From Clostridium sp. UBA699 (GTDB taxonomy: Bacteria > Bacillota > Clostridia > Clostridiales > Clostridiaceae), in assembly GCA_002298915.1 (NCBI GenBank), contig DBML01000008.1:1-64000 (forward strand): a DNA stretch of 64,000 bases, given 5' to 3'. Shown in pieces: positions 25,644-33,847 of the stretch; the stretch's first letter is position 1, and each line of letters begins with the position of its first letter. The notes under the pieces are model-generated. The model worked only from the letters and a program-made list of their open reading frames with translations, ran no database searches and was not told where the DNA came from. Position numbers and translations under genes: made by a program.

Positions 25644-26132
25644 ATGATAGAAGGAAAGGCAATTAAATACGGTGACAACATAGACACTGACGTAATCATA
25701 CCCGCAAGGCACCTTAACACGATAGACCCGTCTGAGCTCGCGTCGCATTGCATGGAGGACCTGGATGCAGATTTCGGGAAGAAGCTTTCCTGGGCAAGCA
25801 TCATCGCTGCGGGCAAGAACTTTGGCTGCGGCTCCTCGAGGGAGCATGCCCCTATCGCCATAAAGGCTTCCGGAATAAAGGTGGTAATAGCAGAGAGCTT
25901 TGCAAGGATATTCTTCAGGAACGCTATAAACATCGGGCTTCCTATCGTAGAATGCCCCGAAGCTGCAAGGGACATAGAGGAAGGCGACGAGATCTCGATA
26001 GACGTCAAGACCGGAACAATCGTGAACATGACAAAGGGCAAGACTTACCAGGCTCCTGCATTCCCTGAATTCATGGAGAAGATAATGGAATCCGAGGGGC
26101 TCATCAACTACATTAAAAAATCTTACAGATAA
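25644..26132 (+). CDS. leuD: 3-isopropylmalate dehydratase, small subunit
   Basis: The 162-residue swivel-domain partner of LeuC. The family motif GSSREHAPIAIKASGIK (residues about 54-72) and the N-terminal GDNIDTDVIIPARHL are clear. Its ATG follows the leuC stop by one base, with AGGAGG inside the leuC end, so LeuC and LeuD are made in a coupled fashion. Confidence 0.96.
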   Translation: MIEGKAIKYGDNIDTDVIIPARHLNTIDPSELASHCMEDLDADFGKKLSWASIIAAGKNFGCGSSREHAPIAIKASGIKVVIAESFARIFFRNAINIGLPIVECPEAARDIEEGDEISIDVKTGTIVNMTKGKTYQAPAFPEFMEKIMESEGLINYIKKSYR

Positions 26133-26143
26133 GGGGACTTAAT

Positions 26144-27211
26144 ATGAGAATAACTGTTATACCAGGAGACGGAATAGGCCCGGAGGTCACCAGCCAGGCT
26201 ATGAAGGTGCTGCAGGCCGTCGAAAAGAAGTACAGCTGCGAATTCGAGTTCACCACAGCAAGGCTGGGCGGGGACGCCATCGACAGAACCGGGACGCCTC
26301 TTCCTCAGGAAACCGTTGATATGTGCAAGGAAAGCGCCGCTGTCCTCTTGGGGGCGGTCGGCGGCCCTAAGTGGGACAGCCAGCCGGCTTCCCTCAGGCC
26401 CGAGGATGGCCTTTTAGGGTTAAGGAAGGCTCTCGGAGTTTACGCCAACCTGAGGCCGGCGATACTCTTCAAGGATCTTAAGGCTGCCTCGAACCTTAAG
26501 GAAAGTGTCCTTGGAGACGGCATCGACATAATGATAGTGAGGGAGCTCATAAGCGGTGCGTATTTCGGAGAGAAAAAGATTGAAGCCATAGAGGGAGGCG
26601 GCAAAAAGGCTTCCGACACGATTTCCTATACAAGCTTCGAAATAGAGAGGATCGCTAAAGCCGCCTTCGAAATCGCAAGGGGAAGGGGCAAAAAGCTGAC
26701 CCTGGTGGACAAAGCCAACGTGCTCTACTCCTCAAGGCTCTGGAGAGAGGTGGTTTCGGGGATTGCCGAGGAAAACAGGGACATTGAGCTGAACTACATG
26801 TACGTTGACAACGCTGCCATGCAGCTGATAAACAACCCTCACCAATTCGATGTCATCCTGACGGAGAACATGTTCGGAGACATACTGAGCGACGAGGCGT
26901 CCATGCTTACAGGATCACTTGGGATGCTGCCGTCAGCCAGCCTTGGAGAAAATTCAATGGGGCTTTACGAGCCGATCCACGGCTCTGCCCCTGACATCGC
27001 GGGCCAGGACAAGGCTAACCCGATCGGGACGATAATGAGCGTAGCAATGCTTCTGAGGCACAGCTTGGGCATGGAAAGCGCTGCAAAGGATGTAGAGGAG
27101 GCTGTGAAAGCCGTCATAGGAAAAGGCTACAGGACTGCCGACATCATGGAGGCTGGCAGGAACCTCGTAGGAACCGAAAGGATGGGCGACCTGATCGCCG
27201 CAGAAATATAA
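26144..27211 (+). CDS. leuB: 3-isopropylmalate dehydrogenase
   Basis: The 355-residue NAD-dependent beta-decarboxylating dehydrogenase that makes 2-oxoisocaproate precursors for leucine. Landmarks: VIPGDGIGPEV at the N terminus, LLGAVGGPKWD, the substrate-binding VRELISGAYFG, catalytic VDKANVLYSSRLWREV, NMFGDILSDEASML and the coenzyme loop HGSAPDIAGQDKANPIGT. Eleven bases after leuD, RBS AAGGGGA. Last gene of the operon. Confidence 0.97.
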   Translation: MRITVIPGDGIGPEVTSQAMKVLQAVEKKYSCEFEFTTARLGGDAIDRTGTPLPQETVDMCKESAAVLLGAVGGPKWDSQPASLRPEDGLLGLRKALGVYANLRPAILFKDLKAASNLKESVLGDGIDIMIVRELISGAYFGEKKIEAIEGGGKKASDTISYTSFEIERIAKAAFEIARGRGKKLTLVDKANVLYSSRLWREVVSGIAEENRDIELNYMYVDNAAMQLINNPHQFDVILTENMFGDILSDEASMLTGSLGMLPSASLGENSMGLYEPIHGSAPDIAGQDKANPIGTIMSVAMLLRHSLGMESAAKDVEEAVKAVIGKGYRTADIMEAGRNLVGTERMGDLIAAEI

Positions 27212-27218
27212 ATACGTG

Positions 27219-27262
27219 CAAGAGCGCGGTGCATCTGTTTTGCACCGCGCTCTTGTTTTTTT
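27219..27262 (+). terminator. Terminator of leuCDB
   Basis: A perfect 15-bp stem CAAGAGCGCGGTGCA/TGCACCGCGCTCTTG, a 7-base loop, then seven T residues. The same hairpin may also stop the convergent gcvT transcript. Confidence 0.95.
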
Positions 27263-27265
27263 CTC

Positions 27266-28288
27266 TTATATGCACTTCTTCAGTTTCTTTGTGGTGATTT
27301 TCGCTTCCAGAACCCCGTCGGCATTGTTTATATAAAGCTTTGTGCCGTTGTCCGAGTATTTCAGGTCAACAAGTGCGAAGCCTATGCTTTTCTTTGCTTT
27401 TGGCGAGAAATGGCTCAGTGTAACCACCCCGACCTTCTTGTCGTTGGCAAGGATTGCAGCGCCCCTGTCAGGGACTTCCTTTTTGTTGTTTAACTGGAAA
27501 GTCACGACCGCCCTCTTTATCCCCTTGTCGTGCTGCTTCACCAGGGCATCCTTACCGACAAAGTCCTCTTTGTCAAGCCTTATCAGCGCCTCAAGGCCAG
27601 CTTCGATCGGAGTTATGTCTCCTATCAGCTCGTCGCCGTAAAGAGGAAGCTTCGCCTCATACCTTAGCGCGTTCCTTGTCTCTATCCCGACCGGAAGGAT
27701 GCCTTCCAGCATACCTGCATTCATTATGCTGTCTATAACCTTCTGTGAGGAATCCCATACAGTATATATCTCATAGCCGTCCTCACCTGAGTATCCCATC
27801 TTGACAACGATGCATTTTCCTCCGCCTATCATAACGTCCTTCTTTACGTTCATGTAGCCCATGCCGTTAATATTGTCGGCAGTAACCTTCCTGAGTATGG
27901 CTGTCGATTTAGGCCCGTGGAGCCCTATGTGGTACAGCTTCTCTGTAAGGTTGTTTATGCTTATATCGTGATACCTTTTCCTGTTTATAAGCCATTTGAA
28001 AGTTTTTTCTACATTGCCAGACGTTATTATTATTAGGTAGCTGTCCTCGCTAAACCTGTAAAGCACGAGCGAATCCATCACGGATCCGTCCGGATAGCAC
28101 ATGAGAGTGTGGGTTCCCTGGTTGTCGCACAGCATGCTTATGTCGACCGTAACCAGGTTCTGGATGTACCTGTAAGCGTCCTTTCCCTTTACCTGTATCT
28201 TGCCTATCCTAGGCAGATCAATTAGTCCTGCTGACTTTTTTACGGCTTTGTATTCTTGTTCAATCCTTACTGCTTCTTTGGCTTGCAT
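27266..28288 (-). CDS. gcvT: GcvT-type aminomethyltransferase under a glycine riboswitch
   Basis: A 340-residue folate-binding protein of the glycine cleavage T family, which normally passes the methylene group of lipoyl-bound glycine to THF. Family features: VTVDIS near 48, MGYSGEDGYEIY, ETRNALRYEAKLPLYGDEL and the C-terminal barrel. The usual Asp-Asp pair before the central strand reads Asp72-Ser73 (GSVMDSLVLY), so one conserved acid is changed. No gcvH, gcvP or lpd is nearby. The gene is preceded by a tandem glycine riboswitch and followed upstream by fhs and glyA, consistent with glycine/one-carbon metabolism. RBS GGGAGG. Confidence 0.87.
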   Translation of the reverse strand: MQAKEAVRIEQEYKAVKKSAGLIDLPRIGKIQVKGKDAYRYIQNLVTVDISMLCDNQGTHTLMCYPDGSVMDSLVLYRFSEDSYLIIITSGNVEKTFKWLINRKRYHDISINNLTEKLYHIGLHGPKSTAILRKVTADNINGMGYMNVKKDVMIGGGKCIVVKMGYSGEDGYEIYTVWDSSQKVIDSIMNAGMLEGILPVGIETRNALRYEAKLPLYGDELIGDITPIEAGLEALIRLDKEDFVGKDALVKQHDKGIKRAVVTFQLNNKKEVPDRGAAILANDKKVGVVTLSHFSPKAKKSIGFALVDLKYSDNGTKLYINNADGVLEAKITTKKLKKCI

Positions 28289-28349
28289 AAAATATTCCTC
28301 CCGCGTTATTTTTTCAGCAAATCAAAAAGATCATGGGGATGCTAAATAG

Positions 28350-28548
28350 ATCCACATGACCTCTGTTATCTAACCTGAGAGCTTTGACGCAAAAGCGGCT
28401 TTCCCCGACGGTTCTATGTACGAAAATAGGATTTTCAGAGTTTCGTCCAGCTACAGTTCGCTTACCTGATAGTTTCTAATAAGCCTATGTGAAACTTATT
28501 ATTGCCTCTTCGGTTAACATAAATGTTATCTCCTGCAGCCGTCATCCG
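28350..28548 (-). promoter_or_regulatory. Tandem glycine riboswitch
   Basis: Two aptamers in series on the minus strand. The first shows CAGGAGA, CCGAAGAGGCAAT and CTATCAGGTAA; the second GGACGAAACTCTG, CCGTCGGGGAAAG, GCTCTCAGGT and the closing CAGAGG. A hairpin with CATGTGGAT/ATCCCCATG and a T-rich tail (about 28328-28357) is placed to act as expression platform before gcvT. Confidence 0.92.
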
Positions 28549-28572
28549 ACATTATTTTGTTTTGCCAAAATC

Positions 28573-28581
28573 ATTATAACA
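28573..28581 (-). promoter_or_regulatory. Extended -10 promoter for the glycine riboswitch transcript
   Basis: TGTTATAAT on the minus strand, -10 hexamer at 28573-28578, about 25 bp upstream of the first aptamer. No clear -35. Confidence 0.55.
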
Positions 28582-28669
28582 AATATTGCAGCTTTCGTGT
28601 ATACAATATGCAATTATTTAATTATAATTAACAATTTCTTTACAAGTTGCTTCATCCTTTTTCGCAATC

Positions 28670-30346
28670 TTAGAACAGCCCGGATATCCTTCCAGTGTTG
28701 TCCACGTCTATCCTCTCCGCGGCCGGCAATTTCGGCAGGCCCGGCATCTTCATTATGCTGCCTGTCACCGCTACTACGAAGCCCGCTCCCGCCGACACGC
28801 TGACCTGCCTTACCGTTATGCTGAAGTTTTCAGGCCTTCCCAGCTTCGTCTGGTCGTCCGTCAGGCTGTACTGCGTCTTCGCCATGCACACGGGCGTCTG
28901 TCCAAAGCCGTATTTCTCGAGCTCTGCGATCTCCTTGTTTGCCTGGTCTGTGAAGGACACATCGTCAGCCCCGTATATTTTCTGGGCTATCGACCTTATC
29001 TTATCCTTTATCGGGAGCTTCTCGTCGTATGCGAACTCGAGCTCGCCGCTGTTCACGTCGATCAGCCTCAGCACCTCTTCTGCGATGTCAGTTCCGCCGG
29101 CTCCGCCCTTTGCCCATACTTCGGATAGCTTCATGTTTACGCCCAGCTCCCTGCACTTGTCCTCCATGAGCTTGAGCTCAGCTTCGGTGTCCGTAGGGAA
29201 CCTGTTCACCGCCACGACGGCAGGAATCTTGAACACTTTAGTTATGTTCTCCACATGCTTTAGCAGGTTAGGAAGCCCCTTCTCCAGAGCCTCCAGGTTC
29301 TCGTAGTTAAGCTCGGCCTTAGGCACCCCTCCATTGTACTTGAGGGCCCTCACTGTGGCAACTATGACGACCGCGCTCGGCCTGAGGCCCGACATCCTGC
29401 ACTTTATGTCTATGAACTTCTCTGCTCCGAGGTCCGCGCCGAAGCCTGCTTCTGTGACCACGTAGTCTGCGAAGTGGCAGGCCATCTTCGTTGCCATTAT
29501 GGAGTTGCAGCCGTGCGCTATGTTCGCGAAAGGTCCTCCGTGTATGAAAGCAGGAGTTCCCTCAAGGGTCTGCACAAGGTTAGGCTTCAAGGCGTCCTTG
29601 AGAAGGGCCGCCATCGCTCCATGGGCGTTCAGCTGCCCCGCTGTCACGGGCTCTCCTGACCTGTTGTACGCGACCACTATCCTCGCAAGCCTCTCCTTGA
29701 GATCGTCTATGTCGCTTGCCAGGCAGAATATTGCCATAACCTCGGAAGCGACCGTGATGTCAAAGCCGTCCTCCCTCGGTACACCGTTCACCTTTCCGCC
29801 AAGGCCGTCAACCACGAACCTGAGCTGCCTGTCGTTCATGTCGACGCAGCGCCTCCACACTATCCTCCTGGAGTCGATGTCCAAGGCGTTACCCTGGTAT
29901 ATGTGGTTGTCGAGCATAGCCGCCAGCAGGTTGTTTGCAGCTCCTATGGCGTGGAAATCACCTGTGAAGTGGAGGTTTATGTCCTCCATAGGCACCACCT
30001 GGGAGTATCCGCCGCCTGCGGCTCCGCCCTTTACTCCGAACACAGGTCCGAGGGAGGGCTCCCTCAGCGCGACTATGGTGTTCTTGCCGAGCCTCGAAAG
30101 ACCGTCGGCAACACCAATGGAGGTCGTTGTTTTCCCTTCGCCTGCAGGGGTCGGGTTTATGGCCGTCACCAGCACGAGCTTAGCGTCTCTGCCTTTTGCC
30201 CTGTTTAGAAGGTTGTAGTCTACCTTGGCCTTATACCTGCCGTAAAGCTCGATGTCATCCTCGCTCAGCCCTATTTTTGCCGCTATGGTCCTTATGTCCC
30301 TGAGCTCCGCCTCCTGAGCGATTTCTATGTCTGATTTGAATGCCAT
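28670..30346 (-). CDS. fhs: Formate-tetrahydrofolate ligase
   Basis: ATP-dependent ligation of formate to THF giving 10-formyl-THF. 558 residues, full length. The phosphate loop NPTPAGEGKTTTSIGVADGL (about 66-85), REPSLGPVFGVKGGAAGGGY, HFTGDFHAIG and the C-terminal GLPKLPAAERIDVD are all family hallmarks. Own RBS (GGAGGAA). Between glyA and gcvT, each with its own control elements, so these form a functional cluster and not a single operon. Could run forward (assimilation) or in reverse to make ATP during glycine or purine breakdown. Confidence 0.97.
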   Translation of the reverse strand: MAFKSDIEIAQEAELRDIRTIAAKIGLSEDDIELYGRYKAKVDYNLLNRAKGRDAKLVLVTAINPTPAGEGKTTTSIGVADGLSRLGKNTIVALREPSLGPVFGVKGGAAGGGYSQVVPMEDINLHFTGDFHAIGAANNLLAAMLDNHIYQGNALDIDSRRIVWRRCVDMNDRQLRFVVDGLGGKVNGVPREDGFDITVASEVMAIFCLASDIDDLKERLARIVVAYNRSGEPVTAGQLNAHGAMAALLKDALKPNLVQTLEGTPAFIHGGPFANIAHGCNSIMATKMACHFADYVVTEAGFGADLGAEKFIDIKCRMSGLRPSAVVIVATVRALKYNGGVPKAELNYENLEALEKGLPNLLKHVENITKVFKIPAVVAVNRFPTDTEAELKLMEDKCRELGVNMKLSEVWAKGGAGGTDIAEEVLRLIDVNSGELEFAYDEKLPIKDKIRSIAQKIYGADDVSFTDQANKEIAELEKYGFGQTPVCMAKTQYSLTDDQTKLGRPENFSITVRQVSVSAGAGFVVAVTGSIMKMPGLPKLPAAERIDVDNTGRISGLF

Positions 30347-30442
30347 TATCTGTTCCTCCTCGTTTCCTTTTTCTTACTCATATGTATAAATATAAATAAG
30401 TATAACCTGTAATGCGCTTCTGCGCAATACTTCTTGGGATTT

Positions 30443-30480
30443 AAAAAAGGCTGGCTCCGCCATATATGCGGGAGCCAGCT
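30443..30480 (-). terminator. Terminator of glyA
   Basis: A 12-bp stem GCTGGCTCCCGC/GCGGAGCCAGC followed by six T residues on the minus strand (30443-30448), 16 bp after the glyA stop. Confidence 0.92.
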
Positions 30481-30495
30481 CTGTTCTTCTTTCAC

Positions 30496-31755
30496 TTATT
30501 CTTCTTCGTAATATTCAGGGTAATTCAGGGCAAATTTTGCTCCCAGCTCCTGGACCCTCTCCTTGATTGCGTCCAGCGCCTCAATATTCTCCACATTGGA
30601 AGCTACCTCGTCGATTATGCCTCCGATCATCTCCATCTCGTCTTCCTTCATGCCTTTTATCGTCATGGCTGTTGCTCCGATCCTGACGCCGCTGCAGACC
30701 ATTGGAGGCTGAGGGTCGTTAGGGATCTGGTTCTTGTTGACGGTTATACCCACGTAGTCAAGCGCCGTGTCCAGCTGGAGGCCGGTTATGCTCCTAGGCC
30801 TGACATCCACAAGCAGAAGATGATTGTCCGTCCCGCCGGTCACAAGCCTGAAACCGCATCCGACCAGAACCTCACCGAGCTTGCTGGCGTTCTTAACCAC
30901 CTGCTTCATTGTCTCCCTGTACTCGTCTGTCATCGCCCTTTTGAAGGTGAAAGCTTTTGCTGCCATCGTTTGCAGGTGCATCGACCCCTGCGCTCCGGGG
31001 AAGGTTGCCTTGTCAAGCATCCTGGCATACTCCTCCTTGCAGAGCACGAATCCGCCTCTTGCACCGGCAAGGGTTTTGGTTGTGGTCGATGTGACGAAAT
31101 CCGCGTATGGAACCGGGCTCGGATGCACTCCTGCAGCGACAAGCCCTGCGACATGCGCCATGTCTACCATGAAATAAGCGCCTGCCGATTTTGCTATGCT
31201 CCCCATCCTCTCATAGTCAATGAACCTTGGGTATGCGCTAGCTCCGGCGATCAAAAGCTTTGGCTTGAACTCGTTCGCCATCCTTTCAACTTCATCGTAA
31301 TCTATCCTCTCCGTCTCGGCATTGCAGCCGTAAGACCTGAAGTCGTACGTTTTTCCGGAGAAGTTGACCTTGCTTCCGTGGGTAAGGTGTCCTCCCTGGT
31401 CGAGCCTCATTCCCATGACCTTTTCGCCAGGTTTCAGTATCGCTGCAAACACGCAGGCGTTTGCATTAGACCCGGAATGCGGCTGTATCGCTGCATGCCC
31501 TGCCCCGTAAAGAGCCTTAGCCCTTTCTATGCCCAGCGTCTCCAGCTCGTCAATGTACCTGTAGCCTGCATGATACCTGTTTCCCGGGAACCCTTCCATC
31601 GTCTTGTTCGTGAGTATGCTTCCCTGGAGCTCCAGGATTTCCATCGGCACGAAGCTTTCAGAAGCTATCATTTCCAATCCGTTCTTCTGGCGGCCCCACT
31701 CCTTCATTACTATATCGTAGAGTTCCCTGTCACTCTGCCTTACACTTTTCAACAT
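30496..31755 (-). CDS. glyA: Serine hydroxymethyltransferase
   Basis: PLP enzyme interconverting serine plus THF and glycine plus methylene-THF. 419 residues with the ATG at 31755 (GGAGG seven bases upstream); the frame continues 28 codons upstream without an RBS. Visible: LEMIASESFVP, the PLP lysine in STTTKTLAGARGGF, VDMAHVAGLVAAG and GTDNHLLLVDVRP. Own terminator downstream. Links the glycine-controlled gcvT and fhs genes in one-carbon metabolism. Confidence 0.97.
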   Translation of the reverse strand: MLKSVRQSDRELYDIVMKEWGRQKNGLEMIASESFVPMEILELQGSILTNKTMEGFPGNRYHAGYRYIDELETLGIERAKALYGAGHAAIQPHSGSNANACVFAAILKPGEKVMGMRLDQGGHLTHGSKVNFSGKTYDFRSYGCNAETERIDYDEVERMANEFKPKLLIAGASAYPRFIDYERMGSIAKSAGAYFMVDMAHVAGLVAAGVHPSPVPYADFVTSTTTKTLAGARGGFVLCKEEYARMLDKATFPGAQGSMHLQTMAAKAFTFKRAMTDEYRETMKQVVKNASKLGEVLVGCGFRLVTGGTDNHLLLVDVRPRSITGLQLDTALDYVGITVNKNQIPNDPQPPMVCSGVRIGATAMTIKGMKEDEMEMIGGIIDEVASNVENIEALDAIKERVQELGAKFALNYPEYYEEE

Positions 31756-31906
31756 ATCAATACCTCCACATTTTTTAATTGCAGCTTGATTTGTTTCTAC
31801 AGCCTGTAACTGTATTATCACACATCCGCCGGTTAACAAAAATTAAGAGGATTGAACATATATTGAACTAAATTGAACACTTGCCCATTTTTCCCCTGAA
31901 CAGCAA

Positions 31907-31928
31907 AAGGATCCCTGCCGGGATCCTT
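31907..31928 (-). terminator. Terminator of alr
   Basis: The stem AAGGATCCC/GGGATCCTT with a short loop and a short T tail on the minus strand, 10 bp after the alr stop codon. Confidence 0.75.
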
Positions 31929-31937
31929 CTCTCACTT

Positions 31938-33098
31938 TTATAGATAGTTTCTTACGCTGACTACCTTTCCGTCCTTTATATACACCCTTGGAACTCTTCT
32001 TCCTACCATGCATACAACCTCATTTTTTATTGTGCCGAGGAGCTCTGCCATGTCGTCAGCATCGAACTTCAGCCCTGCCTGGCTTCCCATGAGGATTACT
32101 TCATCGCCTGCCTTCACGTCTCCGATGTCCGTCAGGTCGATCATGCACTGATCCATGCATATGTTCCCGACTACAGGCGCAAACTTGCCGTTTATGATTA
32201 CTTTCGCTTTTCTCGAAAGCATCCTTGTGTAGCCGTCGGCATAGCCCACCCCCAGGGTGCCTATCACGCTTTTCCTCTCCGTCTTGAATTTCCTTCCGTA
32301 GCCGATGTACTGCCCTGGCTCAACCTCTTTAATATGAAGGATGCTCGCCTTCCAGGTCATTGCAGGCTTCAAAGGAATCACTTCTTTTTTAACCTCTTCG
32401 GATGAATAATAGCCGTAAAGGATCATCCCAGGCCTGACTCCGTCAAGATGCGTCTCTGGCAGGTCTGATATCGCGGCGCTGTTTGCGATGTTCTTAAGCT
32501 TTATGTACAAACCCTTTTCCTCTATCTTGCCGATGAACCATTTGAATTTTTCGAACTGCTTGTCTGAATACTCCTTGTCGGTTTCGTCTGACGTGCTGAA
32601 ATGGGAGAAGATGCCTTCGATCTCGAGGTTTGGAAGCTTGCTTATTTTCACAGCCTCATCCACTGTAGCCTCCGAAGGCAGGAATCCGATCCTTCCCATC
32701 CCGGTATCAACAGCGAGGTGTATTTTGGCGATCTTGCTTTTTGCTCCAGCAAATTCAGAAAGCGCTTTAGCATAGCCGTAGTCGAAAACCACGGGTTCAA
32801 GATCGTATTCGAGAAGGTCTCCAAATAATGTTGGCGGTGTAACACCCAGCACGTTTATCTGGCAGGTCAATCCCGCTTTTCTAAGCTCAACTCCCTCTGT
32901 CATCACTGCGACAGCAAGCCTTGTCGCTCCGTTTTCCAGGAGAACAGGCGCAACGTCTATAGCTCCATGCCCATAAGCATCGGCCTTTACTATGCCGAAT
33001 ATTTCTTTGCTTTTTGACGCTGCTTTGATGCTCCTCATGTTGCTTGCAATGATGTCGAGATCCACTTCTGCCCATACCGGTCTGTGATTCGTGAACAT
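31938..33098 (-). CDS. alr: Alanine racemase
   Basis: PLP enzyme making D-alanine for peptidoglycan. 386 residues: PLP lysine Lys38 in GIVKADAYGHGA, DTGMGRIGF, FSTSDETD, the catalytic tyrosine segment GVGYADGYTRML and VGNICMDQCMIDL. RBS GGGGG eight to nine bases upstream. Next to a two-component system of unrelated type; the 35 bp gap to the response regulator leaves open a shared transcript. The window has no ddl or mur genes. Confidence 0.96.
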   Translation of the reverse strand: MFTNHRPVWAEVDLDIIASNMRSIKAASKSKEIFGIVKADAYGHGAIDVAPVLLENGATRLAVAVMTEGVELRKAGLTCQINVLGVTPPTLFGDLLEYDLEPVVFDYGYAKALSEFAGAKSKIAKIHLAVDTGMGRIGFLPSEATVDEAVKISKLPNLEIEGIFSHFSTSDETDKEYSDKQFEKFKWFIGKIEEKGLYIKLKNIANSAAISDLPETHLDGVRPGMILYGYYSSEEVKKEVIPLKPAMTWKASILHIKEVEPGQYIGYGRKFKTERKSVIGTLGVGYADGYTRMLSRKAKVIINGKFAPVVGNICMDQCMIDLTDIGDVKAGDEVILMGSQAGLKFDADDMAELLGTIKNEVVCMVGRRVPRVYIKDGKVVSVRNYL

Positions 33099-33132
33099 AT
33101 AAATTTACCCCCTTAAATTGTATATTATTATT

Positions 33133-33828
33133 TCATTCCTTGCCTTTATAAACGTTGGGAGTTGCTCCCACGCATTTTTTGAACACCTTGTAGAAATAGT
33201 TGAGATTGTTGTAGCCCACCTTATAGCATACTTCCTTTATGGACAGGTTCGTCTCCTTCAGGAGTGCTGCCGCATTTTTTATCCTCAGGCCGTTTAGATA
33301 TGCGCTGAAGCTGGTGCCGCCGTATTTCTTGAACATCCTGGCTATATAGCTGGAGCTGGTGTGGAACTTTTCGGCGCAGTCCTTAAGCTCTAATTCCTCC
33401 GAATAGTTCAGGTTTATATATTCGATTATCCTGTCGAACAGATCGTGGTTTGATCTTTTATATCCGAGGATCCGCTCAGCCGTCTCGAGAAACAGCTCAG
33501 GTTCTACAGGTTTAAGAAGTATATCCCTGGCGCCCAGCCGCAATGCCGTCTGCGCGTATTCGAAGTGATCGTAGGCGGTGACAATGATGAAGCTGACATT
33601 GCCCATATGCTCGGCATTCACCCTCTCGATCACCTCGAGGCCGTTCATTATCGGCATCCTTATATCTATAAAGACAACATCCGGATTAAGTCTATTTATC
33701 AGCTCAAGCCCCTCATCGCCTGAATATGCCTCCCCAACCACCTCAATCGGAATCTCATATCTCCGGATAAGGTATTTCAGCAGCTCTACCGACAACTCTT
33801 CGTCATCCACTATAACCGCGGTCCTCAT
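33133..33828 (-). CDS. Response regulator, receiver plus AraC-type DNA-binding domain
   Basis: A 231-residue regulator: receiver domain (1-120) with acidic pocket Asp8-Asp9, phosphoacceptor Asp55 (VVFIDIRMP) and LLKP lysine, then an AraC/XylS double helix-turn-helix (about 135-228; SSSYIARMFKKYGGTSF and IKEVCYKVGYNNLNYFYKVFK). Lies 19 bases after the cognate sensor kinase gene. Its targets are unknown; alr directly downstream and the kinase operon itself are candidates. Confidence 0.92.
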   Translation of the reverse strand: MRTAVIVDDEELSVELLKYLIRRYEIPIEVVGEAYSGDEGLELINRLNPDVVFIDIRMPIMNGLEVIERVNAEHMGNVSFIIVTAYDHFEYAQTALRLGARDILLKPVEPELFLETAERILGYKRSNHDLFDRIIEYINLNYSEELELKDCAEKFHTSSSYIARMFKKYGGTSFSAYLNGLRIKNAAALLKETNLSIKEVCYKVGYNNLNYFYKVFKKCVGATPNVYKGKE

Positions 33829-33847
33829 TTTATCCCTCGATTCTTTT

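Noticed and set aside
30466..31809. A 447-codon plus-strand frame opposite glyA
   Set aside because: Its length is caused by the coding bias of glyA on the other strand; no start signal and no protein family.
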